The notes: generated by a model not told the origin, from the letters alone. Shown: positions 21,453 through 33,204, numbered from the stretch's first letter. The stretch: 61,027 bases of DNA from an uncultured bacterium (GCA_937862565.1 CALMFT010000032.1:67175-128201); one strand, 5' to 3'. Numbers and translations are program-made.

Positions 21453-23303
21453 CTAAAAATAAGGAGGTAGAGAAAAATAGATGCTATAAGCAAGAAATAT
21501 AATTATTGCCAATCATAAAATGACATGTTTCAATCTTATGTCCTCTCATTTTTTGAGATCCAGCAATCCATAAATAATAAAGTATACTACAAATATCAAC
21601 ATTGGGTAGACATATCTAAAATGCATACTTGTGGCAAGTGGATAGATAATTCTATACGCCATCATTGATGCTAGAGGTATTAGCAGACCTGCACCCACAA
21701 AGATATCCTTTCTTCTTATATTGAATATATTTAAAAACATAAACAGAATAAGTAGTAGACCAGGTATTGTTAACAAATAAAAATAAGGATGTTTCGCATC
21801 ATTTTCAATATTCTCACCCAATATCATCCCCTTTAAGAAAACGTTCCAGAATGATTTGTAAGATATATTAGTACTACTCACCCATAAGAATTTTTCATTT
21901 ATAAATTCACTTGGGTAAAAAGTAAAGAATGAATCTGTCAAAGATATACCATCTAATTCTGTACCTGATTGTAGTCTATCAGCATTATCAACAATACCTT
22001 GTACTCATTTGATATAACTTAATCACAAAACACCGGCAGCTCCAATCACAGTGATCAATAATAATCTAAGGATAAGTTTTTTGAATAGTAATAAATTTCT
22101 TCCAAAATGTCATTTAAATAGTCTAACAATGAAAGGTATAAGTGTCACTGGAAGTCGTACAATACTATTTGATTTCATAAATATTCCTATCATATTCCAT
22201 AAGAAAGCAAGAACTGTAAACTTTCATAATTTTTTATCATCCTGCCCATCTGATATAAACCAAGCATTGAGTCCATAAAATAAACCAATGTAGGTGCACA
22301 TATAATGGAAGGTATCGTTACTTATCCTTGCTCAAATATAAAATTGCAATGGCCAATAATAGAATAAAGCCAAAGCCACAAAGAATATTCGAGAATTTTG
22401 GACTACTCTTGTTTTATTTTGATATAATAAAAGATATAAGAATCTGCTTGCGTAGCCAACACCAATCCACCACCCCATCCATGTTACTACTCTAATTAGC
22501 TCTATAGGTTCCATCCATCACAATATTTTTCCGAATTCATAAACATACTTAGAAAACCAATAATAAGGATTTGGGTGATAACACTGCCAGCATGCATCAG
22601 AAATAGGTATTCGTTCACCTCTGAGAAGCAATTTGATATAGTCAAGATGTCCTGTAATATCTGCAGACCATCTGAATAATTCTGAATGAATCATATATCA
22701 CAGACTCAATGCAAACATCAGAGCAAACATGCCCAGCATTATTTTCCCATGTTTCTTATTCTCTCGTACAAAATATCTTGAAAACCAAAATACCAGGATA
22801 CAAAACCATCCTATTCCCATGCTTATCATAGTCAACATTCTGACAGAGTCAGACACAGAAGGTTTGATATAAAAAGATCTTTTGTATTGTTTTTCTTGAA
22901 CCTCAACTTGAATGATATTTTCTCCTTTTACAAGATAGTCTTTAGCATCTATTTTCACCCCCACCCAAGCATTGCACAAATCTCCTTGTAGTCCAGTAAA
23001 TTCTTTATGGTTAATGATAACGCTTCTGATGCAATCATTTGGATAGATTTGAAAAACTCTATTTGTAGTAAGATAAATTGGCATCGTAAATACATATTTA
23101 TCTATTGCCGTTCCGTTTGATCGATAAAAACGATAATCTGAACTACGTTCTTGATCATTAGCATCGTAAATTTTTCATTGTATAGTACCTCCTGTGAATG
23201 TAGGTATTAATAATCAAAATAAGAAAAAAAATAATCCGACTCCCAAAAGCCAAGATAATTTTTCAGATATTAAATTCTTAATAGCAATAGAAATCTTACT
23301 CAT
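21453..23303 (-). CDS. Polytopic membrane protein, GT-C glycosyltransferase-like
   Basis: A 616-residue protein. An N-terminal helix (about residues 15-32) is followed by an extracytoplasmic beta domain of about 130 residues (with a Cys pair near RSVIINHK and GDLCNAW), then at least ten hydrophobic helices. ELFRWSADITGHLDYIKLL and HPNPYYWFSKY in the first loop after the second helix recall the extracytoplasmic loop of GT-C mannosyltransferases, but the acidic catalytic pair is not certain. About ten TGA codons are read as Gly. It is followed by the FAD oxidoreductase in an apparent operon. It probably transfers sugar from a lipid carrier outside the membrane. Confidence 0.7.
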
Positions 23304-23499
23304 GGAAATTCTGTTATATAAAGTCCCTAATTAAATAATCTTTATGGCGGAACTTACAACAATGAATACGGATAGCTATAATAAATAATTGACAAGAAGT
23401 TTTAAGTAGCTCTAAATTGTTATAAAACTTTGTTATGCTGAGATAAGTTTTTATGAGGAATCGAGTATTATATGAGAGTGAATCTAATTTTTAGTTTAG

Positions 23500-23729
23500 A
23501 AAAAAGGAGGGGATAATCCTCTCCTTCATGTGTATTAGAATCACAGGAAGGAGCAGGCCCGAAGGGCTTTTGAGAATGTGTTATAATCTTAACAACACGT
23601 TTTCAAAAATCTTTCAGATAAAAATGCAAATCTCCTTCCCATGACATAAGTGAATACATCACCACGAGTGTGATAATTATATTCGTTTTGATGGAATACC
23701 ACCTTTAACCAATTAGCAGGATTCCTGTG
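23500..23729 (-). ncRNA. Candidate structured non-coding RNA with its own terminator
   Basis: No protein frame fits 23304-24013. On the minus strand, CACAGG (23724-23729) pairs with CCTGTG (23542-23547). Inside that, GGAAGGAG pairs with CTCCTTCC (23632-23639 and 23546-23553). Within it are hairpins ATCT-GAA-AGAT, TTTTGAAAACGTGTT pairing with AACACATTCTCAAAA, and GCCC-UUC-GGGC; ATCAC/GTGAT forms one more in the 5' half. The element ends with AAGGAG-AGGATTATCC-CTCCTT followed by six T, a rho-independent terminator at 23500-23526. I find none of the signatures of RNase P, tmRNA, SRP RNA or T-box. The 5' end is unknown, but may lie near 23760-23860. Confidence 0.55.
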
Positions 23730-23858
23730 TGGAGTGACCTATTGCTAGTTAGCTTCAATCATAGTACTGAGAAATAATTAAATTACAAGTTTAGCATACA
23801 AATTTCAACTCAAATCACTCTCAGCTTGTTTACTTATCTCAAAAAACCATTGGCAGTA

Positions 23859-23895
23859 TTGACAAATATAGAAGATACTATAACTATTAGTTATA
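23859..23895 (+). promoter_or_regulatory. Promoter with the shared palindrome, upstream of the amidase
   Basis: TTGACA at 23859-23864 is followed by TATAAC at 23879-23884, inside a perfect 17-base palindrome TATAACTA-T-TAGTTATA at 23879-23895. The 15-base core is identical to that upstream of the adhesin. A palindrome across the -10 is a classic repressor site. It also lies upstream of the minus-strand RNA candidate, so it could serve either. Confidence 0.5.
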
Positions 23896-24013
23896 CCAAG
23901 AACTATTTTATCAAATTGGCGATATATATTTTAAATAACCTGTTGGAAATGATTTTTATTTTGTTATAACTCATATATAGGAAACAATATTTAATCAGCT
24001 TACACTCAATCCA

Positions 24014-25060
24014 ATGTTTAGATTCATTAAGAATAAAAATTCTCAATCTCTAACTCTCAAAACAATACTAGGTCTTTGCCTCAGTCTGATTATTTTCTGA
24101 AGTATATATACTTATTCTAGCTCTTACTTACTAGATAATTTAGCAATAACTTCTCGTAAGTTACGATGAGCAAACGAGTCGTGGAGAATCTATGTTCCTA
24201 AGCCGGTTGATAAAACAGTAGAGTATAAGCCTAGTGAAAAGACAGAAGCGCAAAGAAAGGTACAAGTTGCAGAAGCTTATGTAGTAAAAAAATTTCCACA
24301 AGAATATAAAGTAGAAAAAGTAGTAAAAAAAGATTTAAATTGATCTTGGTTAAAATGGCCTATCAGCACTAAAAGTGCAAAGAAAAAAATTGTCATTCAT
24401 CATACAGCTGAATCAAATGAAAAAATTAAGACCACAGGGGATGAATTAATAGTTCTACAAGGAATCTACAAATATCACACTTTATCAAACGGCTGGGGTG
24501 ATATTGGATACAATTATATTATAGGACCCTCAGGCATAATTTATGATGGTAGAACTTGATGACCAGATGCAATTTGAGCGCATGCTAGTCGGAATAATTC
24601 TGAATCAATTGGCATATCGTTAATGGGAAATTTTGTAATTGAAGAACCTACTCCAGAACAAATTGCTTCTCTAGAAAAATTGCTTGTAGCAGTATCTCAT
24701 AAATACAAAATAGATCCTTATGCTGACGTAACCTTTCATAAATTTAATGCGAAATTAGCAAGTCCTTATGTGCAAGACCTACACTTAGATAGCATTGTTG
24801 GTCATACAGACGTAGGAAGCACAGCCTGCCCATGAAAGAATTTATATGCACTTTTACCGAGTATTAAAGAATATGTTGCTGTACAATTATGATACATAAA
24901 ACCCACTTTACCAGTAGTAAAACCTAGCACAATTTCTCCACTGCCCTCAGTAACAGACTGAAACAACTTAATACATCGTCGTAATGAATACAAAGTAGGA
25001 AGTGGTCCTCGTATTATCAATACAAATAAAAGCAAAATTGATGATATTTTCTTACGATAA
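24014..25060 (+). CDS. Secreted N-acetylmuramoyl-L-alanine amidase (Amidase_2/PGRP fold)
   Basis: A 348-residue exported cell-wall hydrolase that cuts the amide between muramic acid and the stem peptide. An N-terminal helix (about residues 17-35) anchors it; a Lys/Glu-rich linker follows. The zinc site is visible: His in KIVIHHTAES, His in VGHTDVGSTACPGK, and that segment's Cys. The conserved SNGWGDIGYNYIIGPSG and GAHASRNNSESIGISLMGNF segments are complete. TGA encodes essential glycines, as in TACPGK and IGAHA. A short C-terminal extension of about 60 residues is unassigned. It probably remodels the cell's own wall, or attacks a host or prey wall. Confidence 0.9.
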
Positions 25061-25090
25061 TTTTTCATTCTCCAACATAATATTTAAACA

Positions 25091-26188
25091 ATGAAAAAAA
25101 AAATAATTGCTTTAGCGCCAATGGATTGAATAACAAATAATGCATATAGAATGATATGTCAGAAGGTTTGGGATAATCCAAAAAATGAATACAAAGAACA
25201 CTATGATTTTTATAGATTTACTGAATTTATGTCTGTGGAATGATATGTACGCCACCCCGAAAGACTAAGTAAACATTTACTTACAACTACAAACTCAACT
25301 CTCACAGTAGCACAAATTTATGGGTGAAATCATGACAATCTATTACAATCTGCAATTGATATAGATAATAAATATTCTGATTCATTTAGTGGAATAGAAC
25401 TCAATATCTGATGTCCAAGTCCCAAAATTATGTCTTGTGAGGCAGGTTCTGGAATGCTCAAATGTCGTCCCAAGACACTTCAGATTATTAAAAAAATTTC
25501 TGAATCCATTAAAAAACCTTTTTCAATAAAAACTCGTAGAGGATTAACTGAGGATGATACAGAAGAACAATTCAATTTTATTATTGATGCAGCGCCTTAT
25601 TGCACTATGATCACTATTCATGGTCGCACTTATAAGCAGTCTCACAATGGAGACGTAGATCGGAAATATATTCTTAGAATCAAAAAAGAACTCACAAAAC
25701 GTGGTCTCAATCATGTCAAAGTAATCTGAAATGGAGGATTGAAATCAGCAACAGATTGATTATGATACCTATGATCTGATGGAATTGATGGCATAATGCT
25801 AGGACAAGCTGCAATGTGTAATCCTTGGTCTTTAGTGAGTTATACACCTAAAATTAAAGAAATTTACCAACTCACTTTGGATCACCTTCATCTCAATCTA
25901 GCAAATGAATTTTACTTTAATGAAATAACATCATTTGATAAAAAAAACAATCTTTTGATACAGCCCACAGCTAAACAACTAGAAGATTTAGCTAAAAAAA
26001 TTGAAGATTGAAGCATCACATCTGAAAAATGGCACTCTCTTCTGGAGTTTAGAAAACATTTATTTTGGTATGTTAATTGAATGGTCGCTTGTAATGAATT
26101 CAAAAGAACTGTCGCTACTATCCTTGATTATCCTACATTATTATCAACTATTCATTCATATTTTCAACAGTCATTGTCATGAGAATAA
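25091..26188 (+). CDS. dus: tRNA-dihydrouridine synthase
   Basis: A 365-residue FMN enzyme that reduces uridine to dihydrouridine in the tRNA D-loop. It opens with IIALAPMDGITNNAYR. The catalytic Cys108 is in ELNIGCPSPKIM, with the preceding glycine a TGA. The FMN-phosphate site includes VIGNGGLKSATDG and IDGIMLGQAAMCNPW. About 12 TGA codons encode Gly. It starts 30 bases after the amidase and overlaps the next gene by 10 bases, so a rightward operon is likely. The C-terminal helical domain (residues 260-365) is present. Confidence 0.94.
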
Positions 26189-27039
26189 ATTCTAAAAGAT
26201 ACTTAATAATCTGACTTTGTTGCACTTTGCTTTTATTTTTTGGAATTCAAAAAATGTTTGGCCAAAGCCAAATGAATAATGACTGTAATTTACTTATACA
26301 TCAAAGTTCGCTTATTCCTGAGAGTTTTTGATTCTTCACAAGAGAAGATATTCTTAAATCATATGCAAATTTGAAGACTAATTGTCCCCCGAATAAAGCT
26401 GATGGAAAAATTATAAGTTCAACCTATTTATTTGATCATCTTGTAGATATTTGAATAAAAAAACTTGAATGAAAAGCAGAATCAATAGGTTTGAGTAGCG
26501 ACCCTTCTGGGCTAGCACTTCAAGAGCTCTATAAAAAGTCAATTGCAGCGTCAAATGATGATAAAGTAAATAGCATTCCTAAAAGTCTTCAGGCAGAAAT
26601 TGATGCAATACGGCAATCTAAGACACCATATTCTCATTACTATAACATACCCAAAGCAAAAAGCTTCTGAATATATGAATGATCTACAGGTCTCTTTGCA
26701 AAGTATAATGCTGTATGTGATCTTGCAAGGTGAATATATTTTAACAACCAAGTTAGCATTGTAAAAGGTTGAACAACAACCACAACCATTGACAGTAAAC
26801 TTATAAATTGTAAAGATAATATTACAGCAATAATTCAAAATGAATATAATAAACAGGATGCAGTGCTCGCAAATACACAAACCAATGTAACAAGAAAAAT
26901 AATTGAATCTATAAATGTTAATACTAAAAATAATCTTGATGAAATAAGTGATACTACTCAAAAAGCCAGTAACGATACTACAGATATTCTCAAAAAAATT
27001 GATAAACCTCTACAAAATTGTAATCTTACTGACGTATAA
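26179..27039 (+). CDS. Secreted hypothetical protein
   Basis: A 286-residue protein with a signal peptide (RYLIIGLCCTLLLFFGIQKM). Four or more cysteines are spread along the mature part, and the C-terminal third is a polar helix rich in Asn, Thr and Asp. The start ATG overlaps the end of dus by 10 bases, which supports translational coupling. Nine TGA codons encode Gly, including ARGIYF and VKGGTTTTT. No known family is recognised. The coiled-coil-like C-terminus and export suggest a surface or periplasm-like location. Confidence 0.7.
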
Positions 27040-27074
27040 TACCCAACTCCAATTTATAATTGAAAAATAAATAC

Positions 27075-28091
27075 ATGTATAAGCGTTATGATTACGAACA
27101 ATTACAAACTTTTGGAGGTAGTTTCTTTTATAATTTGAAAAAAATTCTTAAACAAGAGAATGCTCGACAGATTCAGGACTTCCTAAAGAATCAATTTACT
27201 TTTGGTGATGAAACATATTATCGAGAAGGTTCTGACGCACTATTTAGATTTAAAAAAAATCAAAATGATGACGGAGTGAGCTATGTTTTTATTGATGAAA
27301 AAGAGAAAATCGAACTATTGGTAGATACTAATGTTATTAAGAAGATTAATTCATTTCTAAAATCAAAAAATAGTCATATCAAAGGAGACAACGTAATGGA
27401 TGTTCTTTTCCAAGAATACCAGGAAGAAAAATATAGGACAATTAACAATAAACCTTATATAGTTTATGATGTAGAGACGTTATATGCTACCGCAAGCTTA
27501 AAAGGCTTAGCATTTGAACTAGGATATACTATTACTTCTTCAGAATCAAACGAAATTTTTGACAAACAATTCAAATATGTAGATAAAGAATCAATAAAAA
27601 AATATGTAGATTATTTATTAGATTTTGACGGCTACATTATTGGATTTAATAATATTGGATTTGATAATATAGTAATAGCTTACAATGCAGATTATGGACA
27701 AGATGTGATTGATAAACTAAATAGTAAAACTATCGATATTTTTTATTATTTACGAAATTTGACCAACAAAAGAATGTGACTTAATAAGATAGCTACCGCA
27801 CTTATTGGTTTGCAAAAAACACTTACTTGAGGCGGTGTAGAGGGAGTAGAACTACTCAAAGATTGGTTGAGTACTGGGAACAAAGATGCACTCAAAAAAG
27901 TAAAAGACTATTGTAAATGAGATGTTAAAATGACTTTATGAGTATTATTATATCTGTATAAATTTGGTGAATTTTTTATCGACGACAAACAATTTAACTT
28001 TAATGAAGAAGAATTTATCGCTTTAAGTAGAGATATTAAAAAAAACGACTCAAAAACAAAAAACATTGAGAACAAAGTTTGACTTTTTTAG
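27075..28091 (+). CDS. DEDD-type (RNase H-like) 3'-5' exonuclease domain protein
   Basis: A 338-residue protein from ATG 27075; a TTG at 27060 is an alternative start. The C-terminal 210 residues carry DEDD-exonuclease signatures: D132-x-E134 in YIVYDVETLY, an Asp in GFNNIGFDNIVIAY, and YCKGDVKMT for the final Tyr-x3-Asp (YCxxD), where the Gly is TGA. The N-terminal 120 residues are charged and match nothing I know. DnaQ-like enzymes of this type trim DNA or RNA. It begins 35 bases after the secreted hypothetical gene. Confidence 0.72.
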
Positions 28092-28147
28092 TAAATTAAA
28101 CATATATTAAGATTCTAATTTATATGTTTTTAATACCCACACCAATT

Positions 28148-29365
28148 ATGAGAGAAATTATTGCAAATCTTTTACCGTACGAATGATATCTTCGGCTTAT
28201 TACATGATTTTGAAGCATATTATGGGCGTTGATAATGATTTATAAAAAAGCTGACACCCTTCTTACCAACAAACATCAAGAAACATTGGTGGCGAGTTCA
28301 CCACAAGAAGATATTAGTGAAGAAATAATCACTAATGAGGTTACACAAAATCCAGAAGAAGATAGCCTAGTCCAAAAATTATTACAACAGACAGAAACAG
28401 AGAATGAAGAAGAAATAGAGTTTGTAAATAGAGTTGAAGAATTGGAAAGAGATTTAAATCTTGAAGAAGATAGTGAAATTATAATTGAAGAAATAGAGAT
28501 CATAATTGAAAAGAAAGAAGAAAAGGATCCGCTTATTGAGGAATTTAGATTAATACAAGAATCATGAATAGAAATAAGTGAGCATGATAATGAAAAATTA
28601 AATACCAAATCCCAAGATATTGAATTCAATGAAATCGAAGAAGATGTGTTTATATGAGACAATGAAACAGATATAATCGTAGAAGAAAATAATAAACAAG
28701 ATGAAATTATAATCAGCGAAGCAATAATCAGCGAAGCAATAATGATTACTCCAGAAATATATAATAGCAATAGCAATATAGAGACAATAAATAAGCAAAA
28801 ACTTCAATTTGAAAGTTTAAAAAGCGAAATAGAACATCTAGGTAAAAGAGGTATGTCTATTGAATATGAAAAAAAACTTATTGAAGCTACAATTGATTTC
28901 TCAGATGATGTCTATTTCAACACATTGCTTTGAGATTATTACATGGAAAACAATGATTTTAAAAAGGCTCAAACAATATATAAAAAACTCTATCTACAAG
29001 ATGCGCTCAATGACAACGCTCTGTACAAATTATGAATTATTAATCTTGAACTATGAGATATACCTGTCGCAGAATATTTATTAACGAAAGCTAAAGATCT
29101 TAAACCCGAAAATCCTAAATATTATCAAATACTTGCTGAAGTAAAATATAATTTAGAAAAAATTGATGAATCTGTAGAACTTATGGAAAAAGCAGTGGAC
29201 CTAAGACCTACAAAATTTGAATATATGGAGATACTAGGTAAACTCTACAAAGAAACAAATAATATTAAATTATATTACAAGACGCTTCTAAAGATGAATG
29301 TTATAGAGCCACTCAATCAAAAAATAAAATTAGAACTCATCAAATTTCAAGAATGAAATTATTAA
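28148..29365 (+). CDS. Membrane-anchored, Glu-rich protein with TPR repeats
   Basis: A 405-residue protein (ATG 28124 would add eight residues). Residues 10-35 form one hydrophobic helix (YLRLITGFGSILWALIMIYK). A 170-residue low-complexity stretch of Glu/Ile/Asp follows, with a small duplication (IISEAIISEAI). The last 180 residues contain tetratricopeptide-like helices, for example YYQILAEVKYNLEKIDESVE and the preceding KKAQTIYKKLYLQDALNDNA. The TPR part should be a cytoplasmic protein-interaction platform on an acidic tether. The gene lies between the exonuclease and a PrsW-like protease. Confidence 0.75.
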
Positions 29366-29377
29366 AATAAAATCCTT

Positions 29378-30004
29378 ATGCTAAATTCTATTCTTATTGT
29401 TTTGCTAATTATTTCTGGAAATATATTTTCAGCTTATTTCTGGGTTTGGCTATATAAAGAATTATTTCATACTAAAATTACATTAAAAGTTCTCATAACT
29501 CAAGGCTTCATCTCTGCACTTAGTGCTTTAGGAATACTTCGCTTTACGGGCATCCAAACCTTAATCTCAAAGGTTATTGTTGAAGAATCAACAAAGACAC
29601 TCACTAGCGAAATTAGTAATAAGCATGTATTAGCAAGCGATCATATTGTGACTTGAGTATTGGCGGGAATAGGATTTGCAGTCATTGAAAATATAATATA
29701 TATATATTATCTGATAGACCAGAACTTATTACAAGTAAGTATAATGAGAATATTGACCAATAGTATTTTACATGCCTTATTTACTGGCTGTATCGGATTC
29801 TGAATATATCAGTTTATTAAAAATAAAAATATATTAAAAAAATATAGTAATGGTTTGATTTTCATATCCATGGGACTAATATCTCATATCTTATACAATC
29901 ACTTTCTTCAATCTTCCGTGGCAATTAGCTTACTCTTTGTTATAGTATGATACTTTTTTCTTTCTTATTTTCTTTATAAATCAGATAGATTATTTTTAGA
30001 TTAA
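29378..30004 (+). CDS. PrsW-like intramembrane protease
   Basis: A 208-residue protein with about seven hydrophobic segments. The PrsW/CPBP-like motif set is visible in order: the glutamate pair in VIVEESTKTL, GIGFAVIENIIYIYYL, NSILHALFTGCIGF, and ISHILYNHFL with a conserved His. These are the metal-binding or catalytic positions of the family, which cleaves membrane proteins such as anti-sigma factors. Three TGA codons encode Gly. It begins 13 bases after the TPR gene and ends 13 bases before prfA. No anti-sigma factor is recognised in the window, so the target is unknown. Confidence 0.75.
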
Positions 30005-30016
30005 ATTATCAAACCA

Positions 30017-31093
30017 ATGTTAGTTGAAAAATGTCAGAATATTATCACAGAGTATCTCACTATACAGGATAGATTATATGATTCTGAGGTAACTTCAAAT
30101 ATAAAAGAACTCACTAAAGTGAATCGCCAGCTTAATCGTGACAAGAAATTGTATGATCTTAGTTTGCAGTATCTCGCCGCTTATAATGAAAATGCAGAAG
30201 CAAAGCAGATTTTGGAATCTGAATCGGATCAGGATATGATAGATCTTGCTAAGTCACAACTCTCAGAATCTGCACAAAAATTAGTATCTATAGAAGAAGA
30301 TCTCACTGAAGAAATGCTACCTAAAGACCCAAATGATGACAAAGATTGTTTTGTGGAAATTAGACCAGCCGCAGGAGGAGATGAAGCAGGATTATTTGGT
30401 GCTGCTTTATTCAAATGTTATTGCTTGTATGCAGATCAGATGGGGTGGAAGTATGAAATTATGGATCAGCAGCTTTCTGATATTGGTGGAGTAAAACTAA
30501 TAATTATGAAAATAGGCTGAGATAGAGTATATTCAAGGATGAAATTTGAATCAGGAGTACATAGAGTACAAAGAATACCGGAAACAGAATCACAAGGAAG
30601 AGTGCACACCTCTACGGTAACAGTAGCAATTATGCCTGAAGTTGAAGAAGTAGACTTCCAAATCAATCCCAATGAAGTAGAAATGGATACTTACGCTGCA
30701 AGTTCTGCAGGAGGACAAAATGCGAACAAGAATCAAACAGGAGTAAGACTCAGACATCTACCATCAGGACTTATAGTGACTATTGGAGACAGTAAATCAC
30801 AATTACATAATAAAGATAAAGCATGGACAGTACTCAGATCGAGACTCTATCAGATTGAAAATCAGAAAACTCAAGATGCAGAAAAAGCTGCAAGAGGAGC
30901 ACAAATAGGAACGGGTGAAAGATCTGAAAAAATAAAGACATACAACTATCCTCAGGATCGTATTACCGACCATCGTATCAAACAATCTTGGTCAAATCTA
31001 CCAACTATTTTACTTGGCAATATAGGTCCGCTTATCGATGCTTGTATTATCGCTGCACAAAAAGGTGTGCTTGGAACTGGAGATAACGATTAA
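30017..31093 (+). CDS. prfA: Peptide chain release factor 1
   Basis: A 358-residue RF1 that ends translation at UAA and UAG. The codon-recognition tripeptide is Pro-Glu-Thr (188-190, PxT type, not the SPF of RF2), and the catalytic GGQ is at 232-234 in YAASSAGGQNANKNQ. The surroundings of GGQ deviate from the usual SSGAGGQHVN. A single TGA (G168) is read as Gly. The RF2 that would terminate at UGA is not in the window, as expected in code 25. Confidence 0.95.
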
Positions 31094-31099
31094 TTTATT

Positions 31100-32341
31100 A
31101 TGTATGTACATAATATGCTGAAGAAATTAGATTCATTTTTCAAAAATATTGCTCTGTGAGTAATAAAGATATATCAATACACCCTCTCGCCTGATAAAGG
31201 TCTTCCAAGTTTTTGGTTAAAATGAAAAGTGTGCAGACATGAACCTCACTGCTCACAGTATGCAGTAGAACATCTTCAAGAGCATGGTTTTGTAAAATCT
31301 ATCATTCCTATCATGGATAGAGTAAGTAACTGTACAGCTGGTCATGGTATTATTATTGATCCAGTTCCTAAGAATACAACATCACCTTCTCACAATAAAC
31401 TCAAAGTAGTATTTTTTTCTTCAGCTCCTATTGGGATTTCATTCCTAGAAGAACTTCACAATGATAAGGATTTTGAAATAATCTGAGTAGTTACTCAACC
31501 AGATCAAAGCTCTGGCAGAGGCATGAAGATGAAAGCTAATATTATCAAAACTAAAGCCCTAGAACTGCTCGGAGCAAAGGCTACAAGCCTCATCCAAACT
31601 CCTCATACACTCAAGCTCAGAAGCAAGCAATATCCTTGAGAAGGGCAAGAATTTTATAATTGGATCAAAGATATTCACCCAGATTATCTGGTAGTTATTG
31701 CTTATTGAAAAATAATTCCTCAGACTATTTTAGGTATTCCCACTATTGCACCTATAAACATTCATGGCTCTTTGCTCCCACATTATAGAGGCGCGAGTCC
31801 GATTCAGACTGCTCTACTCAACGGGGATAAGGAGACAGGCATTACAATCATGAAAATGTCGGCTGGTCTTGATGAGGGCGACAGTATTGCTCAACTTCCA
31901 ATCACTCTTGATCCGACCGTTACTACCCTAAAACTTATTGATTTGTTTATTGAAAAAGGTCCCCAGTTTACTGTCGATACTCTCAAGAAATACCATCAAG
32001 GTGGCTTGAAGACTAGTCCTCAGGATAATTCAAAAGCCACATTTACTTACAAAATCACGAAGGAGCAGTGAGAGATAAATCCTTTTACAGAGAGCCTAGA
32101 TGAAGTGGTGAGAAAGTATAATGCTTATTACCTACGACCAAAGATTTACTTTTACCACAATAATAAAAGGTTTATTATTGAAGAAATTACCTTAGATCTC
32201 AAGAAATATAAAGATCATAAAGATGAAGTATCTGTAGATAAAAAATATAATCTGAATCCTGCAGCGCAAGATATGATGATTAAAGCAGAGTGAAAAAAAT
32301 CCATTCATCGAGAAGAATGGAAAAAAGGATATGTAAAATAA
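31100..32341 (+). CDS. fmt: YidD/methionyl-tRNA formyltransferase fusion protein
   Basis: A 413-residue protein with two normally separate units in one frame. Residues 1-95 match YidD (DUF37), a factor that helps YidC insert membrane proteins: IKIYQYTLSPDKG, CRHEPHCSQYAVEHLQ and NCTAGHGIIIDPVP. Residues 105-413 are Fmt, which formylates initiator Met-tRNA: KLKVVFFSSAPIG, then the catalytic N220-x-H222 in NIHGSLLPHYRGASPIQTA, and Asp in SAGLDEGD. No stop or start codon separates them. Nine TGA codons encode Gly. It starts seven bases after prfA. Confidence 0.9.
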
Positions 32342-32352
32342 TAAGTTTTCAA

Positions 32353-33204
32353 TTACATACTTGATAAGGTATCGATAAGATTTTCATCAAGTCTATCTGT
32401 AGTAATAGCGATATGATCCCAAGGATAATTTCGTCATTGCGTATCAAAGAAGCCTAGCAATTCTTGTTTAATTAAAGACTTAGCCACGAACAATCATTGT
32501 TTGCCCTTTGGTTTCATATAAAAGAACATTGTTAATGTATATCAAGAATGAAATATGCTAGATACAATTACTTTTGTAGATTGTTTTTCTAAAATAAAGT
32601 CTTTTTCATTAAGATAATTTTTTATAATTTCACAAGCTGATTGAGGATCATCTTGAAAACCAATATCTATATCAATATTTACTTTGATGATTTGTTCAGC
32701 ACTAAATGTCTTCACGAAATTACTGACAAGCATTGTATTTGGAATAAATACTTTTCTTTGATCAAAGGTTTGAACAATGGTATGACGAATACTTATTTCT
32801 ATAATTCTACCAAAATAGCTGAGACCGCCTTCAAACTGCACTATATCGCCAATTGCAAATTTTTTATTTGTAAGAATCATCAAGCCAGCAAACATGTTTC
32901 CCAATATTTCCTTAATAGCAAAACCAATTCCAAAAGTTAATCCAGTTATCAAAAAACCAATATTAATTCACATCATCTGGAAAAAAATCATGATTGCAAA
33001 TGTCAACATTCATCGATAACTTACAGCACTCATGAGCTCAGCAAGTCTTTCGTTGTAAGCACTTTGTGTGATATCAGAATTATTGATAGAACTTTTAATT
33101 TTTTTGGAAACAAAACCAGCTACAAAAATCAAGAATGTGATAAATCACAAACTGAAAGCAAGTTTAATAACGAAGGGTATAACTCGTGAGAAATTAAGTT
33201 CCAT
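32353..33204 (-). CDS. mscS: MscS-family mechanosensitive channel
   Basis: A 283-residue membrane channel that opens under hypo-osmotic stress. Three N-terminal helices are visible. The pore-lining segment GLTFGIGFAIKEILGNMFAG leads into the beta domain NKKFAIGDIVQFEG. A short C-terminal alpha/beta vestibule follows. TGA encodes glycines in and near the pore-lining region (SLGFIT, MMGINIG). It is convergent with the yidD-fmt fusion and ends 11 bases from it. Confidence 0.93.

Noticed and set aside
23500-23760. RNase P RNA, tmRNA, SRP RNA or T-box
   Set aside because: None of their conserved sequences (for example GAAAGUCC, GGUUCGACUCC, the SRP GGAAGCAGCC loop, or AGGGUGG) is present.
28276-28776. 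A 166-residue hydrophobic Ser/Ile-rich frame on the minus strand
   Set aside because: It is the antisense of the Glu-rich low-complexity part of the TPR gene; GAA/GAT repeats read as TTC/ATC on the other strand. It has no ribosome site and crosses a clear gene.
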